A DNA stretch of 64,000 nt from Clytia hemisphaerica (taxonomy: Eukaryota > Cnidaria > Hydrozoa > Leptothecata > Clytiidae). Positions 47,601-58,815 of the stretch are shown here, piece after piece (position 1 is the stretch's first letter; each line of letters begins with the position of its first letter). The position numbers and the translations under genes were made by a program. The notes under the pieces were generated by a model. That model was given only the letters and a program-made list of their open reading frames with translations. It ran no database searches and was not told the DNA's origin. The stretch is from assembly GCA_902728285.1 (NCBI GenBank), contig CACVBU010000408.1, positions 379,878 to 443,877 on the forward strand, written 5' to 3'.

Positions 47601-48828
47601 TTCAAAAATAAAATAAAAACACTAGGGCTTTGGCTTTTTTCAAAACATTCATTGCTTGTGTGTGTCATGAGATCTTAATTTTCAGAATTTTCTCAAAACT
47701 AGCCTTCCTTTGTGTCAGTTTGTGTGTGCCTTTGTCAATATTTTAAACCCCTTTGGAATTTCACCCGATTGGTGAAAATTAAAAAAGAAAAATTCAACTC
47801 AGATTGATTGGTTGGCTCAGAAAAAGCAACAAAATGGTAGATATTTAAATAATTTGATTTAAATTTATTATATTGAGACAAACTTGTTGGAAACTACTTT
47901 TAATTTGATTTGTGTCTTCTCTTTTAGAACCATTTTGCTAAAGAAGATGGAACCATACATCCCATTCATTGAAAGCTTAATGCAAGGATTGCAAGTTTTT
48001 CAGTTGCTCGAACCAATCCGTTCAAATCCGGATGTTTTCAGAATTATATTTTGCCATTCAGATATGCTGCTTTGGTCGTATGAAATGTTCATTGAACGCT
48101 TACGTGTTGATTTTGCTGAAGACGGATCGAATGTCAAACAGCTTCAGCTTTCGTGCTATCGTATCTTTCTCGAGATGTGCGAGTTGAGCTTCCATTCTGG
48201 TAAGGTTTTGAATTTTTTAAAAGATTCTTTTTTTAGCTTTAATTGAGCTACATTCTTTTACATTCTAAGAATGTACATTTATCGATCTGACGAACGGCTT
48301 ATTACAAAAGAATCAATTTTTTAACCTAATGTTTTTGAAAACACTGGGTGTGTTAAAATCATATTGGGCACGCACCCCCCCCCCCCCTTAAAAAGGGTTT
48401 GAAACTTTTAAAAAGAGGGGACTTTTGAAAATTTCAATTAAAAGGAGTGACCTGGAAAATTTTCTTAAAGGTATTTGATAACTTGCATTTTAATTTATAT
48501 TGTATTATATTGCCCAGTAATGTACATTAAAAATAGTTTAAATTTCTTTTGTTTTTTAGAGAATCCACCTTTCAAGCTAGGATCTCTTCTCCAGTTTGTT
48601 ACTGGTGCTGAATCAATCCTCCCCTCTGGAATTCCACAATTGATTTTGAAATTTAAACCCCCGTGTGCGAAACGGAACAATGGTAAGGATTGCGCATGCT
48701 TACCAGAAGCCTCAACTTGTGCTTCGATTTTAATCATCCCGCTTCACTTTCAAACAGTCGAAGATATGTTTCAAAGCTTTTGTGAAGCTTTCAGCCACGT
48801 GAAAATGCATGGTTTTGGCAGGAGTTGA
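41654..48828 (+). CDS. Transposon-encoded HECT E3 ubiquitin ligase, intact, 5 exons
   Basis: Predicted to load ubiquitin on its catalytic cysteine and pass it to a substrate. Exons 41654-42890, 44659-44924, 46148-46281, 47928-48199 and 48560-48828 have GT-AG borders and consistent phases, giving 725 residues. Domains: N-terminal zinc ribbon (CKQCQ...RFCGSCG) and a second Cys cluster (CMDCGNKGKCDESC); Lys/Ser-rich linker; C2HC UBZ-like finger at about 274-293 (CPTC...ETHADEC); HECT N-lobe from about 358 (AGEVGRDEGGGVSREFYTG); C-lobe with LPEASTC, catalytic Cys690; and Phe at position -4 (GFGRS), a conserved HECT feature. Closest known type is G2E3-like HECT proteins. The start is 62 bp past the subterminal repeat. 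Intron 3 carries a Penelope insertion; intron 2 carries an antisense copy of part of exon 4. Substrate unknown. Confidence 0.88.
44958..45100 (-). repeat. Inverted copy of HECT exon 4 inside intron 2
   Basis: About 140 bp whose reverse complement matches exon 4 at about 48004-48147 with fewer than ten differences (for example caatacgttc for caatccgttc, catttagata for cattcagata). Present in all four copies of this intron in the window (also about 40478-40615, 58490-58625 and 63055-63197). It lies 34 bp after the exon-2 splice donor. A transcript of the gene could pair intron 2 with exon 4. Confidence 0.9.
46335..47615 (-). mobile_element. Penelope-like element, 5'-truncated (left arm)
   Basis: Minus strand: the end of RT (SAPIGLALMVVIAEAFLQYH, then catalytic YVDD near 47410), a linker, and a GIY-YIG endonuclease (GVYMIECECGKRYVGETG near 46770-46830) with the downstream R...H and Asn/Glu-rich region. 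This order, RT then GIY-YIG, is diagnostic of Penelope-like retroelements. An in-frame TGA sits between RT and endonuclease (after NRAYRICDD), shared with the right-arm copy, so the element was dead before the arms were duplicated. It lies in HECT intron 3, antisense to that gene, and ends with a hammerhead-like motif. Boundaries are approximate. Confidence 0.85.
46378..46408 (-). ncRNA. Hammerhead-ribozyme-like motif of the Penelope element (left arm)
   Basis: Minus strand: core CTGACGA, then stem-loop II (GACCTGC, loop ACCAA, GCAGGTC), then GAAA. This is the conserved type-I hammerhead core. Penelope-like elements are known to carry such ribozymes with a very short helix III, which would explain why helix III and the cleavage site are not obvious here. 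Confidence 0.65.
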
Positions 48829-49573
48829 ACACGTTATTTTCGCTGTTTTGCATGCTTCATTTTAAAGTCAATTATATTCTTTTGATATTACACCTACGAA
48901 ACCTCGTGTTATTTTTGTATTGTTGCTCACATCATTGTCTCTTTTGATCAGTATTTACATTTAGTATTTACACATTACATTTTAGTTTTTACATTGTTTA
49001 CAAAATTTGTACGTATTCCTGCGTATTCGTACACGTTGATTGGTTTCTAACGCTTATGCTGCTGCTCACCAAAATCTTTTATCCAAACCAGGTCAAGTAG
49101 TTATGAGGTTTTTTTTAATTTATACTGAAGCTAACATTTTATTCTTCAAACGTTGTTAAGTTTCTTTTTTCAGATTTGTTTTTTTGTCAAAAATTTATTT
49201 TTCACCGATTTGATTTTTTGAACCTTTCCAGGCACTATTACCCGATTGGGATACACTTTCGATTTTATCCTGTATCCAACTCCGTAAGCTTTTTGACAAC
49301 TTTAGGAATTCGATATGTACTGGCTGGCTGCGCCAAAACTTGGAGAAGAAATTTTGCCTAGAAAAGGTTGGGAAAATTTTCTAAGGTGGAATATCTTTAG
49401 TTTCTATCGGTGAATTTTAAGATCCTTTGGTCAAAAGTTTCTAAATGTATTCTTCTTTTTGGGTTTCTTTTATAGTTTCCCCTTTTTAATTTGAATGTCA
49501 AGGTGCAAAAACGTATCCCAAACAGAATACATTTGATAGAAATCGTCTCGCATCCCAATCGAGTAATAGTGCT

Positions 49574-49718
49574 AGGTCTTGCACATTTCGCTAAGTTACG
49601 TAATTTCCGCCATTATGGAGTCAAACGTTCGATTTGCATAAGGGATCGCCTCTACGAAATCGAACGTTTGACTCCATAATGGCGGAAATTACGTATCTTA
49701 GCGAAATGCGCAAGACCT
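49574..49718. mobile_element. 145-bp hairpin MITE (left arm)
   Basis: Inverted arms of about 60 bp: aggtcttgcacatttcgcta near 49574 running to cgttcgattt, and their complement, around a 20-bp loop. Lies just past the HECT gene. The mirror copy is at 53917-54061. Confidence 0.85.
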
Positions 49719-50929
49719 CTATTGAAAGTATCAATGCAACAAACCTAACTCGCGCTGCACAAACTAGCTCCTTGACAAACATTGATGTCGGGGAAAGAGG
49801 TGAAAGCAGATATTTTGAATTTTTTTGACATATATTTTGGCTAAGATTGTTGATACTGTCATATTTGTATGTATTTTATATTTTAGTGCACATTAGACAT
49901 GAGTTTTTATTTGTAAATATTGTTTTGCTTCGCCAGATGCTATCGATGATAACTTTGTCGTTTGACGGCTTTTTAAAAGAAAACTTGTAAAATATGTTTA
50001 TAGTCCATATGCCATTTACTATTTTGTTTTATTTTTGATATAGTTACCCGTGAGTTTAAAAAAAAAAGAGACGTTTGCATTTTTTTATTAGGTGATATGA
50101 CTACTATTGTATTTAGTTGGGAGTTTTGTGGAAACTGACCTTTACTGATCTGTCCAAGTCTCTCTAAGGGTATGAAACCAAGGAAATTCTAAAATTGTTT
50201 TCTAAGGATGGGAAGTCTTTCTAAAATCCGCTCTCTAAGGGTCGCTGTTTCACCAACTTTGTCTTTCTGAACACCCCTGTCTCAGTGACCCGGTGAGAAC
50301 TTTTTAGCCAGTGGGGATAAAATGAAGAGCCAAATACCAATGGGGATGGAAATTCCCTTGCTTTTAATGGATGGGTATTTTGAATTCTATTACTTACAGC
50401 TCAGAAATCCAGTGGGGATTCCCAAAATTTTCATGCTTTTCCCAGTGGGGATGAGAGTTCAGTGTATTTTTTTCGATGAGGATGAAATTTCAGGGTATTT
50501 TTCTCACGTATGGCGGTTTTTTTTTTTTTTGACGGCGGAGACGGTTAGTTTTTCATCTTTCTAGATCCTGATCGGTTTGAGGACTACGGTAAATCAGCAC
50601 TGCAAGACCGTTGCCGTCCTCAAAAGCGTAGATACATAAACTCGCTAATATAAGCTAGACGGGCTAGAAAAGAATCTCCTATTTAGGATTAGAAGCCGTC
50701 ATTTCCTACAAAAGTTGCGTGGCCTAGAGCGTTCCACGTGGTTTTTATACATGTGCCGGATTGTACAAAATTTGCCGCCAGATTTCGAAAAAAACTCAAA
50801 TAATTAAACTGCTATATCCTATCCGTCGTCAAAAATGTGGCTCAAATTTTTGTCCCAGGTCGGTGACATAAGACGACTTTTCACTAATTCATAAGATTAA
50901 ATAGCGCAAATTTAGAAATAACAGATTAC

Positions 50930-51240
50930 TACGGTGGCCGAGGAGGGACATTCAAAATAAAAAAACAAAATACAAAATAAAAAAACAAAATACAAAATAA
51001 AAAATTAAAATACAAAATTAAAAATTCAAATACAAAATAAAGAATTCAATACAAAATAAAAAAAGTTTGATATACAAAATAAAAGAATCAAATACAAAAT
51101 AAAGAATTCAAATACAAAATAAAAAAAGTTTGATATACAAAATAAAAAAATCAAATACAAAATAAAAAAAGTTCGACATACAAAATAAAAAAAGTTTAAC
51201 ACAAAATAAAAAAAGTTCAACGCAAAATAAAAGAAACCAA
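50930..51240. repeat. Transposase-side TIR and subterminal repeat array
   Basis: The TIR is at 50930, then about 15 units of tacaaaataaaaaa + (g)tttga or attcaa, 17-22 bp each, to about 51235. Several 100-bp blocks are themselves duplicated. Minus-strand frames here read FYFVFDFFILY-type low-complexity and are not genes. Confidence 0.9.
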
Positions 51241-51341
51241 CCGCAACATGGCGATACTACACTACAGAATTGATACCCTGACACTAAACCATAAGAAGCA
51301 AGTGCCTTCACCCGAATTATTTAACGGTTTAAAGGCATAGT

Positions 51342-52573
51342 ATGTTTTGTCCATCGTGTGGTGCGCAAAGGGAAGTTGAATATAGATTCTGTGGAAATTG
51401 TGGAGATCAATTTATTGTTCCAAACCCAAATGAAGGGGAAAATATTGAGGAATCTCTGATAAAAAAGTATTTTCACGATGGTCACACATATTCGGCCATT
51501 GTCTGTTTACTTGAAAATTACGGTGTCAATCTTGGTGTCAGGACACTTAAAAAGAAGACTCGTACTGTATGGGCTTGATAAGAGCCAGAATGTAGACGAT
51601 GCAACATTGAGTGGAATCATGAAACGGAACTCCAAGGACCTGCCTCTAATCTTGGATATAGGAATATGTGGAACCTTTAAGGACAAAGTATAACATCAGA
51701 TGTCCTCGTGATAAAGTATGAACCTTTTACAAGAACTGGATCCTGAAGGGGGGTTCAGCGAAAGATCCAGAGTTTTGAGACGAAGAAGGTACACTTCAAG
51801 AGGACCAAATGACACTTGGCATATTGATGGATACGATAAACTTAAACCGTTACGGTCTACCGATTCATGGAGCAATCGATGGCTTTTCGAGAAAAATATT
51901 GTGGCTCAAAGTTTGCAAAAGCAATAACGACCCTTGTGTCCCTGCAGCTTACTATCTTGATACTATCAAAGACGTTAATATGATTCCAAAACTTTTGCGC
52001 ACAGATTTAGGCACAGAAAACGGACTTGCTGCTGCTATTCAATGTACACTTCATAATACCATTGGTGCACATAGGTATGGTACATCAGTATCCAATCAAA
52101 GGATAGAAAGTTGGTGGTCATCCCTTAGAAAGTCCTACAGTGGATGGGTGATTGACTTCTTCAAAGAAAAATTGATGACGGCACTTTGTGACTGGGAGTA
52201 AGTTATACGAGGAAGTTTGTTGGTTTTCGTTTCCCCCTTAATTCAAAAAGATCTTGACCACATTGTAAAGAATTGGAACACACATCGCATAAGGTCATCT
52301 GGAGAGAACGTTATTGGTGGTGTACCTAACGAATTATACAACATTCCAAATTCTTTCGGTTATGTAGAATGTGGTCAGGTGACAAGAGAGCATGATTTAA
52401 ATCGGATTGACCAAATAGATGAAATATTTGATAGCTTTCAACTCAAAAACTCAATGGACGATGACATAAAGGATTATTGTGAGCACGTGGTAGCTTCTAG
52501 GAACATTCCATGGCCACCGAGTAATTGGACGAATGCTGAATTTTTATTTGACGCTATCATAGCTTGCTCTTAA
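51342..52573 (+). pseudogene. IS3/rve-type DDE transposase, frameshifted
   Basis: Predicted transposase that cuts and joins the TACSGTGGC ends. N-terminal zinc ribbon (CPSCG...YRFCGNCGDQF), then an HTH-like region (ESLIKKYFHDGHTYSAIVCL). The rve catalytic core has Asp in WHIDGYDKLKP (near 51824), Asp in LLRTDLGTENG (near 52003) and Glu in NQRIESWWSSLRK (near 52105); the D-to-E interval is 33 residues, a DDE fold of the integrase/IS3 type. It ends DAIIACS at 52573. As written it has one-base frameshifts near 51557, 51676, 51717 and 51851, and TAA at 52199-52201. All frameshifts are single-base and two lie in homopolymers, so sequencing error cannot be excluded. Single copy, in the palindrome loop. 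Confidence 0.85.
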
Positions 52574-53916
52574 GGGCTTTTATTTTATGAATCATCTTTA
52601 TAGTATAGTATATATACTTTATAAAAATTTCTCGTGAAACAAAAGTTAATGGTTTAGCACTTCAAAACTCATCAAATTGTCCACCCCCTGAATTGTCCTA
52701 GTTACAGCAAACACTGTAATCTGTTATTTCTAAATTTGCGCTATTTAATCTTATGAATTAGTGAAAAGTCGTCTTATGTCACCGACCTGGGACAAAAATT
52801 TGAGCCACATTTTTGACGACGGATAGGATATAGCAGTTTAATTATTTGAGTTTTTTTCGAAATCTGGCGGCAAATTTTGTACAATCCGGCACATGTATAA
52901 AAACCACGTGGAACGCTCTAGGCCACGCAACTTTTGTAGGAAATGACGGCTTCTAATCCTAAATAGGAGATTCTTTTCTAGCCCGTCTAGCTTATATTAG
53001 CGAGTTTATGTATCTACGCTTTTGAGGACGGCAACGGTCTTGCAGTGCTGATTTACCGTAGTCCTCAAACCGATCAGGATCTAGAAAGATGAAAAACTAA
53101 CCGTCTCCGCCGTCAAAAAACAGCCATACGTGAGAAAAATACCCTGAAATTTCATCCTCATCGAAAAAATACACTGAACTCTCATCCCCACTGGGAAAAG
53201 CATGAAAATTTTGGGAATCCCCACTGGATTTCTGAGCTGTAAGTAATAGAATTCAAAATACCCATCCATTAAAAGCAAGGGAATTTCCATCCCCATTGGT
53301 ATTTGGCTCTTTCATTTTATCCCCACTGGCTAAAAAGTTCTCACCGGGTCACTGAGACAGGGGTGTTCAGAAAGACAAAGTTGGTGAAACAGCGACCCTT
53401 AGAGAGCGGATTTTAGAAAGACTTCCCATCCTTAGAAAACAATTTTAGAATTTCCTTGGTTTCATACCCTTAGAGAGACTTGGACAGATCAGTAAAGGTC
53501 AGTTTCCACAAAACTCCCAACTAAATACAATAGTAGTCATATCACCTAATAAAAAAATGCAAACGTCTCTTTTTTTTTAAACTCACGGGTAAACTATATC
53601 AAAAATAAAACAAAATAGTAAATGGCATATGGACTATAAACATATTTTACAAGTTTTCTTTTAAAAAGCCGTCAAACGACAAAGTTATCATCGATAGCAT
53701 CTGGCGAAGCAAAACAATATTTACAAATAAAAACTCATGTCTAATGTGCACTAAAATATAAAATACATACAAATATGACAGTATCAACAATCTTAGCCAA
53801 AATATATGTCAAAAAAATTCAAAATATCTGCTTTCACCTCTTTCCCCGACATCAATGTTTGTCAAGGAGCTAGTTTGTGCAGCGAGTTAGGTTTGTTGCA
53901 TTGATACTTTCAATAG
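52574..53916. other. Loop edge and right-arm 3' region, no gene
   Basis: 52574-52715 is the unique end of the loop, a probable transposase 3' UTR. From 52716 (GTAATC) the sequence mirrors the left arm back from 50929. No gene is supported; frames of 60-80 residues appear in both arms without a recognisable domain. Confidence 0.6.
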
Positions 53917-54061
53917 AGGTCTTGCGCATTTCGCTAAGATACGTAATTTCCGCCATTATGGAGTCAAACGTTCGATTTCGTAGAGGCGATCCCTTATGCA
54001 AATCGAACGTTTGACTCCATAATGGCGGAAATTACGTAACTTAGCGAAATGTGCAAGACCT
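53917..54061. mobile_element. 145-bp hairpin MITE (right arm)
   Basis: Mirror copy of 49574-49718, with the same long arms (cgccattatggagtcaaacg) and short loop. Confidence 0.85.
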
Positions 54062-56015
54062 AGCACTATTACTCGATTGGGATGCGAGACGATTTCTATC
54101 AAATGTATTCTGTTTGGGATACGTTTTTGCACCTTGACATTCAAATTAAAAAGGGGAAACTATAAAAGAAACCCAAAAAGAAGAATACATTTAGAAACTT
54201 TTGACCAAAGGATCTTAAAATTCACCGATAGAAACTAAAGATATTCCACCTTAGAAAATTTTCCCAACCTTTTCTAGGCAAAATTTCTTCTCCAAGTTTT
54301 GGCGCAGCCAGTACATATCGAATTCCTAAAGTTGTCAAAAAGCTTACGGAGTTGGATACAGGATAAAATCGAAAGTGTATCCCAATCGGGTAATAGTGCC
54401 TGGAAAGGTTCAAAAAATCAAATCGGTGAAAAATAAATTTTTGACAAAAACAAATCTGAAAAAAGAAACTTAACAACGTTTGAAGAATAAAATGTTAGCT
54501 TCAGTATAAATTAAAAAAAACCTCATAACTACTTGACCTGGTTTGGATAAAAGATTTTGGTGAGCAGCATAAGCGTTAGAAACCAATCAACGTGTACGAA
54601 TACGCAGGAATACGTACAAATTTTGTAAACAATGTAAAAACTAAAATGTAATGTGTAAATACTAAATGTAAATACTGATCAAAAGAGACAATGATGTGAG
54701 CAACAATACAAAAATAACACGAGGTTTCGTAGGTGTAATATCAAAAGAATATAATTGACTTTAAAATGAAGCATGCAAAACAGCGAAAATAACGTGTTCA
54801 ACTCCTGCCAAAACCATGCATTTTCACGTGGCTGAAAGCTTCACAAAAGCTTTGAAACATATCTTCGACTGTTTGAAAGTGAAGCGGGATGATTAAAATC
54901 GAAGCACAAGTTGAGGCTTCTGGTAAGCATGCGCAATCCTTACCATTGTTCCGTTTCGCACACGGGGGTTTAAATTTCAAAATCAATTGTGGAATTCCAG
55001 AGGGGAGGATTGATTCAGCACCAGTAACAAACTGGAGAAGAGATCCTAGCTTGAAAGGTGGATTCTCTAAAAAACAAAAGAAATTTAAACTATTTTTAAT
55101 GTACATTACTGGGCAATATAATACAATATAAATTAAAATGCAAGTTATCAAATACCTTTAAGAAAATTTTCCAGGTCACTCCTTTTAATTGAAATTTTCA
55201 AAAGTCCCCTCTTTTTAAAAGTTTCAAACCCTTTTTAAGGGGGGGGGGGTGCGTGCCCAATATGATTTTAACACACCCAGTGTTTTCAAAAACATTAGGT
55301 TAAAAAATTGATTCTTTTGTAATAAGCCGTTCGTCAGATCGATAAATGTACATTCTTAGAATGTAAAAGAATGTAGCTCAATTAAAGCTAAAAAAAGAAT
55401 CTTTAAAAAATTCAAAACCTTACCAGAATGGAAGCTCAACTCGCACATCTCGAGAAAGATACGATAGCACGAAAGCTGAAGCTGTTTGACATTCGATCCG
55501 TCTTCAGCAAAATCAACACGTAAGCGTTCAATGAACATTTCATACGACCAAAGCAGCATATCTGAATGGCAAAATATAATTCTGAAAACATCCGGATTTG
55601 AACGGATTGGTTCGAGCAACTGAAAAACTTGCAATCCTTGCATTAAGCTTTCAATGAATGGGATGTATGGTTCCATCTTCTTTAGCAAAATGGTTCTAAA
55701 AGAGAAGACACAAATCAAATTAAAAGTAGTTTCCAACAAGTTTGTCTCAATATAATAAATTTAAATCAAATTATTTAAATATCTACCATTTTGTTGCTTT
55801 TTCTGAGCCAACCAATCAATCTGAGTTGAATTTTTCTTTTTTAATTTTCACCAATCGGGTGAAATTCCAAAGGGGTTTAAAATATTGACAAAGGCACACA
55901 AACTGACACAAAGGAAGGCTAGTTTTGAGAAAATTCTGAAAATTAAGATCTCATGACACACACAAGCAATGAATGTTTTGAAAAAAGCCAAAGCCCTAGT
56001 GTTTTTATTTTATTT

Positions 56016-57285
56016 TTGAATTAATAAAGAGCAATCAAGGCATCATTGACATCATTAAACTGTACCGACTTCAGAATTCGGCACCGATCGGTTTAGCACT
56101 AATGGTCGTAATCGCAGAAGCTTTCCTACAATATCATGAACAAAACGCACTTCAAGCAGCCAACGCACACGACCCTCCTGTTGCACCTAAATCCTTCGTT
56201 CGTTACGTCGACGATAGCCATGCCCGTTTCCAAACCGTCCATCAAGCTGAAAAGTTCCAAGAAATTCTCAACCAAAAAAATGAACACACCCAATACACTA
56301 TGGAAACCGAGGATACAACAAAAAGTTTGAACTTTCTAGACGTGAACGTTCGAAATAACAATGGCCGTTATGAATTGAAAATCCACCTTAAAAATGCGAT
56401 CACTAACGTGCAAGTTAAACCTAATTCAGCTCATGACCCAAAGGTGTTGAAGAGTATATTCTCTGGATTTCTTAACCGTGCGTACAGAATTTGTGATGAC
56501 TGATTTCGTCAGGAAGAAATTGATTTCTTAATAAATAACTTTGTCGAGAACGGTTATGATCGTAACACTTTAACCCGTATCGCAAACGATTACGACAGAG
56601 CCAGAAACCAGACAACCGACAATCGAAATGATCCAGAGCAACTACCAATCGTTAAATTACCTTGGATACCTGGTCTGAGCCCAAAACTGAGGAAATCCTT
56701 CCGAAATGCTGGGTACAGAACAGTGTTCAAGAGTGGTTCAAATCTAAAAACTTTGCTAACTTCTAAGAACAAAAGCCGACTACCACCTAACAGTCACCCT
56801 GGTGTGTATATGATAGAATGCGAATGTGGTAAAAGATATGTTGGCGAGACCGGGTTAAAGATATCCACACGTGTCAGCCAACACAAAAAGAACGTTGAAG
56901 ATGAAAAATGGGACATTTCGGGTATAACTAACCATGCTAAAGACTGTACCCAAGGACTTAATTGGAACTGAAGAGAACAAATTTGATAGAAAAGTGCGAG
57001 AAGCATTGGAAATCCAATTCCGTCAGACGGCGCCACATAGTGACCATGGTCTTAATTTAGACGATGGTCAGTATGTGACATCTAGGTTTTGGAAGCCAAT
57101 GCTCTCGCACATTAGGGAGAAGACACTACGTTGACTTTTTTTTGACGTCAAAAAAGTCAAGGTAGCGCCTTCAACCGTTTGTATTGTTTAGACCTGACGA
57201 AGACCTGCACCAAGCAGGTCGAAATATTGTTTACACGAAAAATATATACAGAATGACCATCAAAATGTTATTTAAATCATTAAAT
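56016..57285 (+). mobile_element. Penelope-like element, 5'-truncated (right arm)
   Basis: Mirror copy of 46335-47615. RT end with YVDD near 56203 (frame 56102-56503), shared TGA at 56501-56503, and GIY-YIG frame 56723-56971 (GVYMIECECGKRYVGETG). Compared with the left arm it lacks 14 bp after NWN (near 56970), shifting the endonuclease tail into another frame. Approximate boundaries. Confidence 0.85.
57194..57224 (+). ncRNA. Hammerhead-ribozyme-like motif (right arm)
   Basis: CTGACGA (57194-57200), hairpin GACCTGC/GCAGGTC (57202-57220) and GAAA (57221-57224); identical to the left-arm motif. Confidence 0.65.
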
Positions 57286-58576
57286 TATATTTTCCAAAGG
57301 AATAAAAGACCTGTTCCAACCTTAGCAAAGCTTCTTTATCTTGAAGAGTAATACTTCTCGGGAGGGCCCTGTATCCAATTGCTTGAAAAACTGCATAACC
57401 ATCATCACATACCACTGCTTCCTTTAATAATTCTATTGTACTTGCTTGATATACCTGTAAGAAAGTTCAGAGTTGTTAATCTAGCGACTGAAATCATCAA
57501 AACTACCTTAAAAGTGAGTTAATTTGCGTGGACCTTTTTCGCGAATCGAAATTTTTTCACGAAATTTTTCACGAAATTATTCACGTCCCGGACTTATTTT
57601 TGCAAATTGACCTATTCTAAAATCTTTGAGTTGATTTTTTTTTGCGAAATGAGTCTTAAATATTAAATTTAGTGACTTCGAATTCGGAATTATATTCAGA
57701 AGATAGGTAGTATAGTTGTTCGTCTGCAAATTTTCAATTTTTCAAGATTAAAGTTTGTCCAAAGAGGGAAGTACATACTTAACTTGATTAGCGAGTAGGA
57801 AAAAAAGATATAAAAGGATGAAATGGGGAAAATACAATGTCATTTAATTGCGTTTCAATTTTCGCAAGATTTTATTTGTACGATTGGAAATTTACAAAAC
57901 TTCCACGTGGACTTACTTTTTCGAATCAACCTATTACCTCAGTCAACCTATTATGGTATAGTTTGGAAAGGGCCACTAACCCCTCTTAGTCTAGAGCAAC
58001 CCCCCCCCTACTGGTACTGCCTTTCAAAATTTGATGCAACCCCCCCCCCTCCAACTTTCAATGTAATATTCACCAACCACCACCCATTAGTAATTCAAAT
58101 TATAGCATATTCACTTGCATTTGAGTCTATTCTCAGAATTCCCTTGAAAAAAATTGTTTGAAGTAGATTGTCATGGTGTCCTCCAGGTTTTCAGGTCCCC
58201 CCATCTGGGGCCCAAAACCCCCATTTGGTCTCCTCCCCCACCTGCCCTTTTTCCGGGATCCCCCCCATTAGAAGAAAATATTTGCGTCCAACCGATTCAC
58301 TATATTTTGAATAATAACTTAAACAAAAATAACAATTTCCTGCAGTGAACACACAAATGGATGAAATATAGACACATTTTTAATCATCTATTGAAATATT
58401 ATACCTAGTTTTTGCTCTTTCTCCCCCCAACTTCTTATAAAATTTCCTGAAAGCCCCCATCAAGGTTAAAACATTCACCCCCCTCCTTGAACCAATACGT
58501 TCAAATCCGGATGTTTTCAGAATTATATTTTGCCATTTAGATATACAGCTTTGGTCGTATGAAATGTTCATTGAAT

Positions 58577-58815
58577 GCTTACGTGTTGATTTTGCTGAAG
58601 ACGGATCGATGTCAAACAGTTTCAGAAATTTTAATAATTAGCTGCATCAAATAAATACCTTGCTATACATAACTCCTAACTGGGATTCACGATCAGCTTA
58701 CGTGTTGATTTTGCTGAGACGGATCGATGTCAAACAGTTTTCAGAAATTTTAATAATTAGCTGCAGCAAATAAATACCTGCTATACATAACTCCTAACTG
58801 GGATTCACGATCCAA
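58577..58815. repeat. 117-bp tandem duplication specific to the right arm
   Basis: cttacgtgttgattttgctg...tgggattcacgatc occurs twice in a row (joined by 'agcttacg' near 58695). It includes the edge of the antisense exon-4 segment and the end of HECT exon 2 with its splice donor. The left arm and both outer flanks have it once. Confidence 0.85.

Noticed and set aside
51026-51311. Phe/Tyr-rich membrane-like proteins on the minus strand
   Set aside because: Translation of the tacaaaataaaaa subterminal array.
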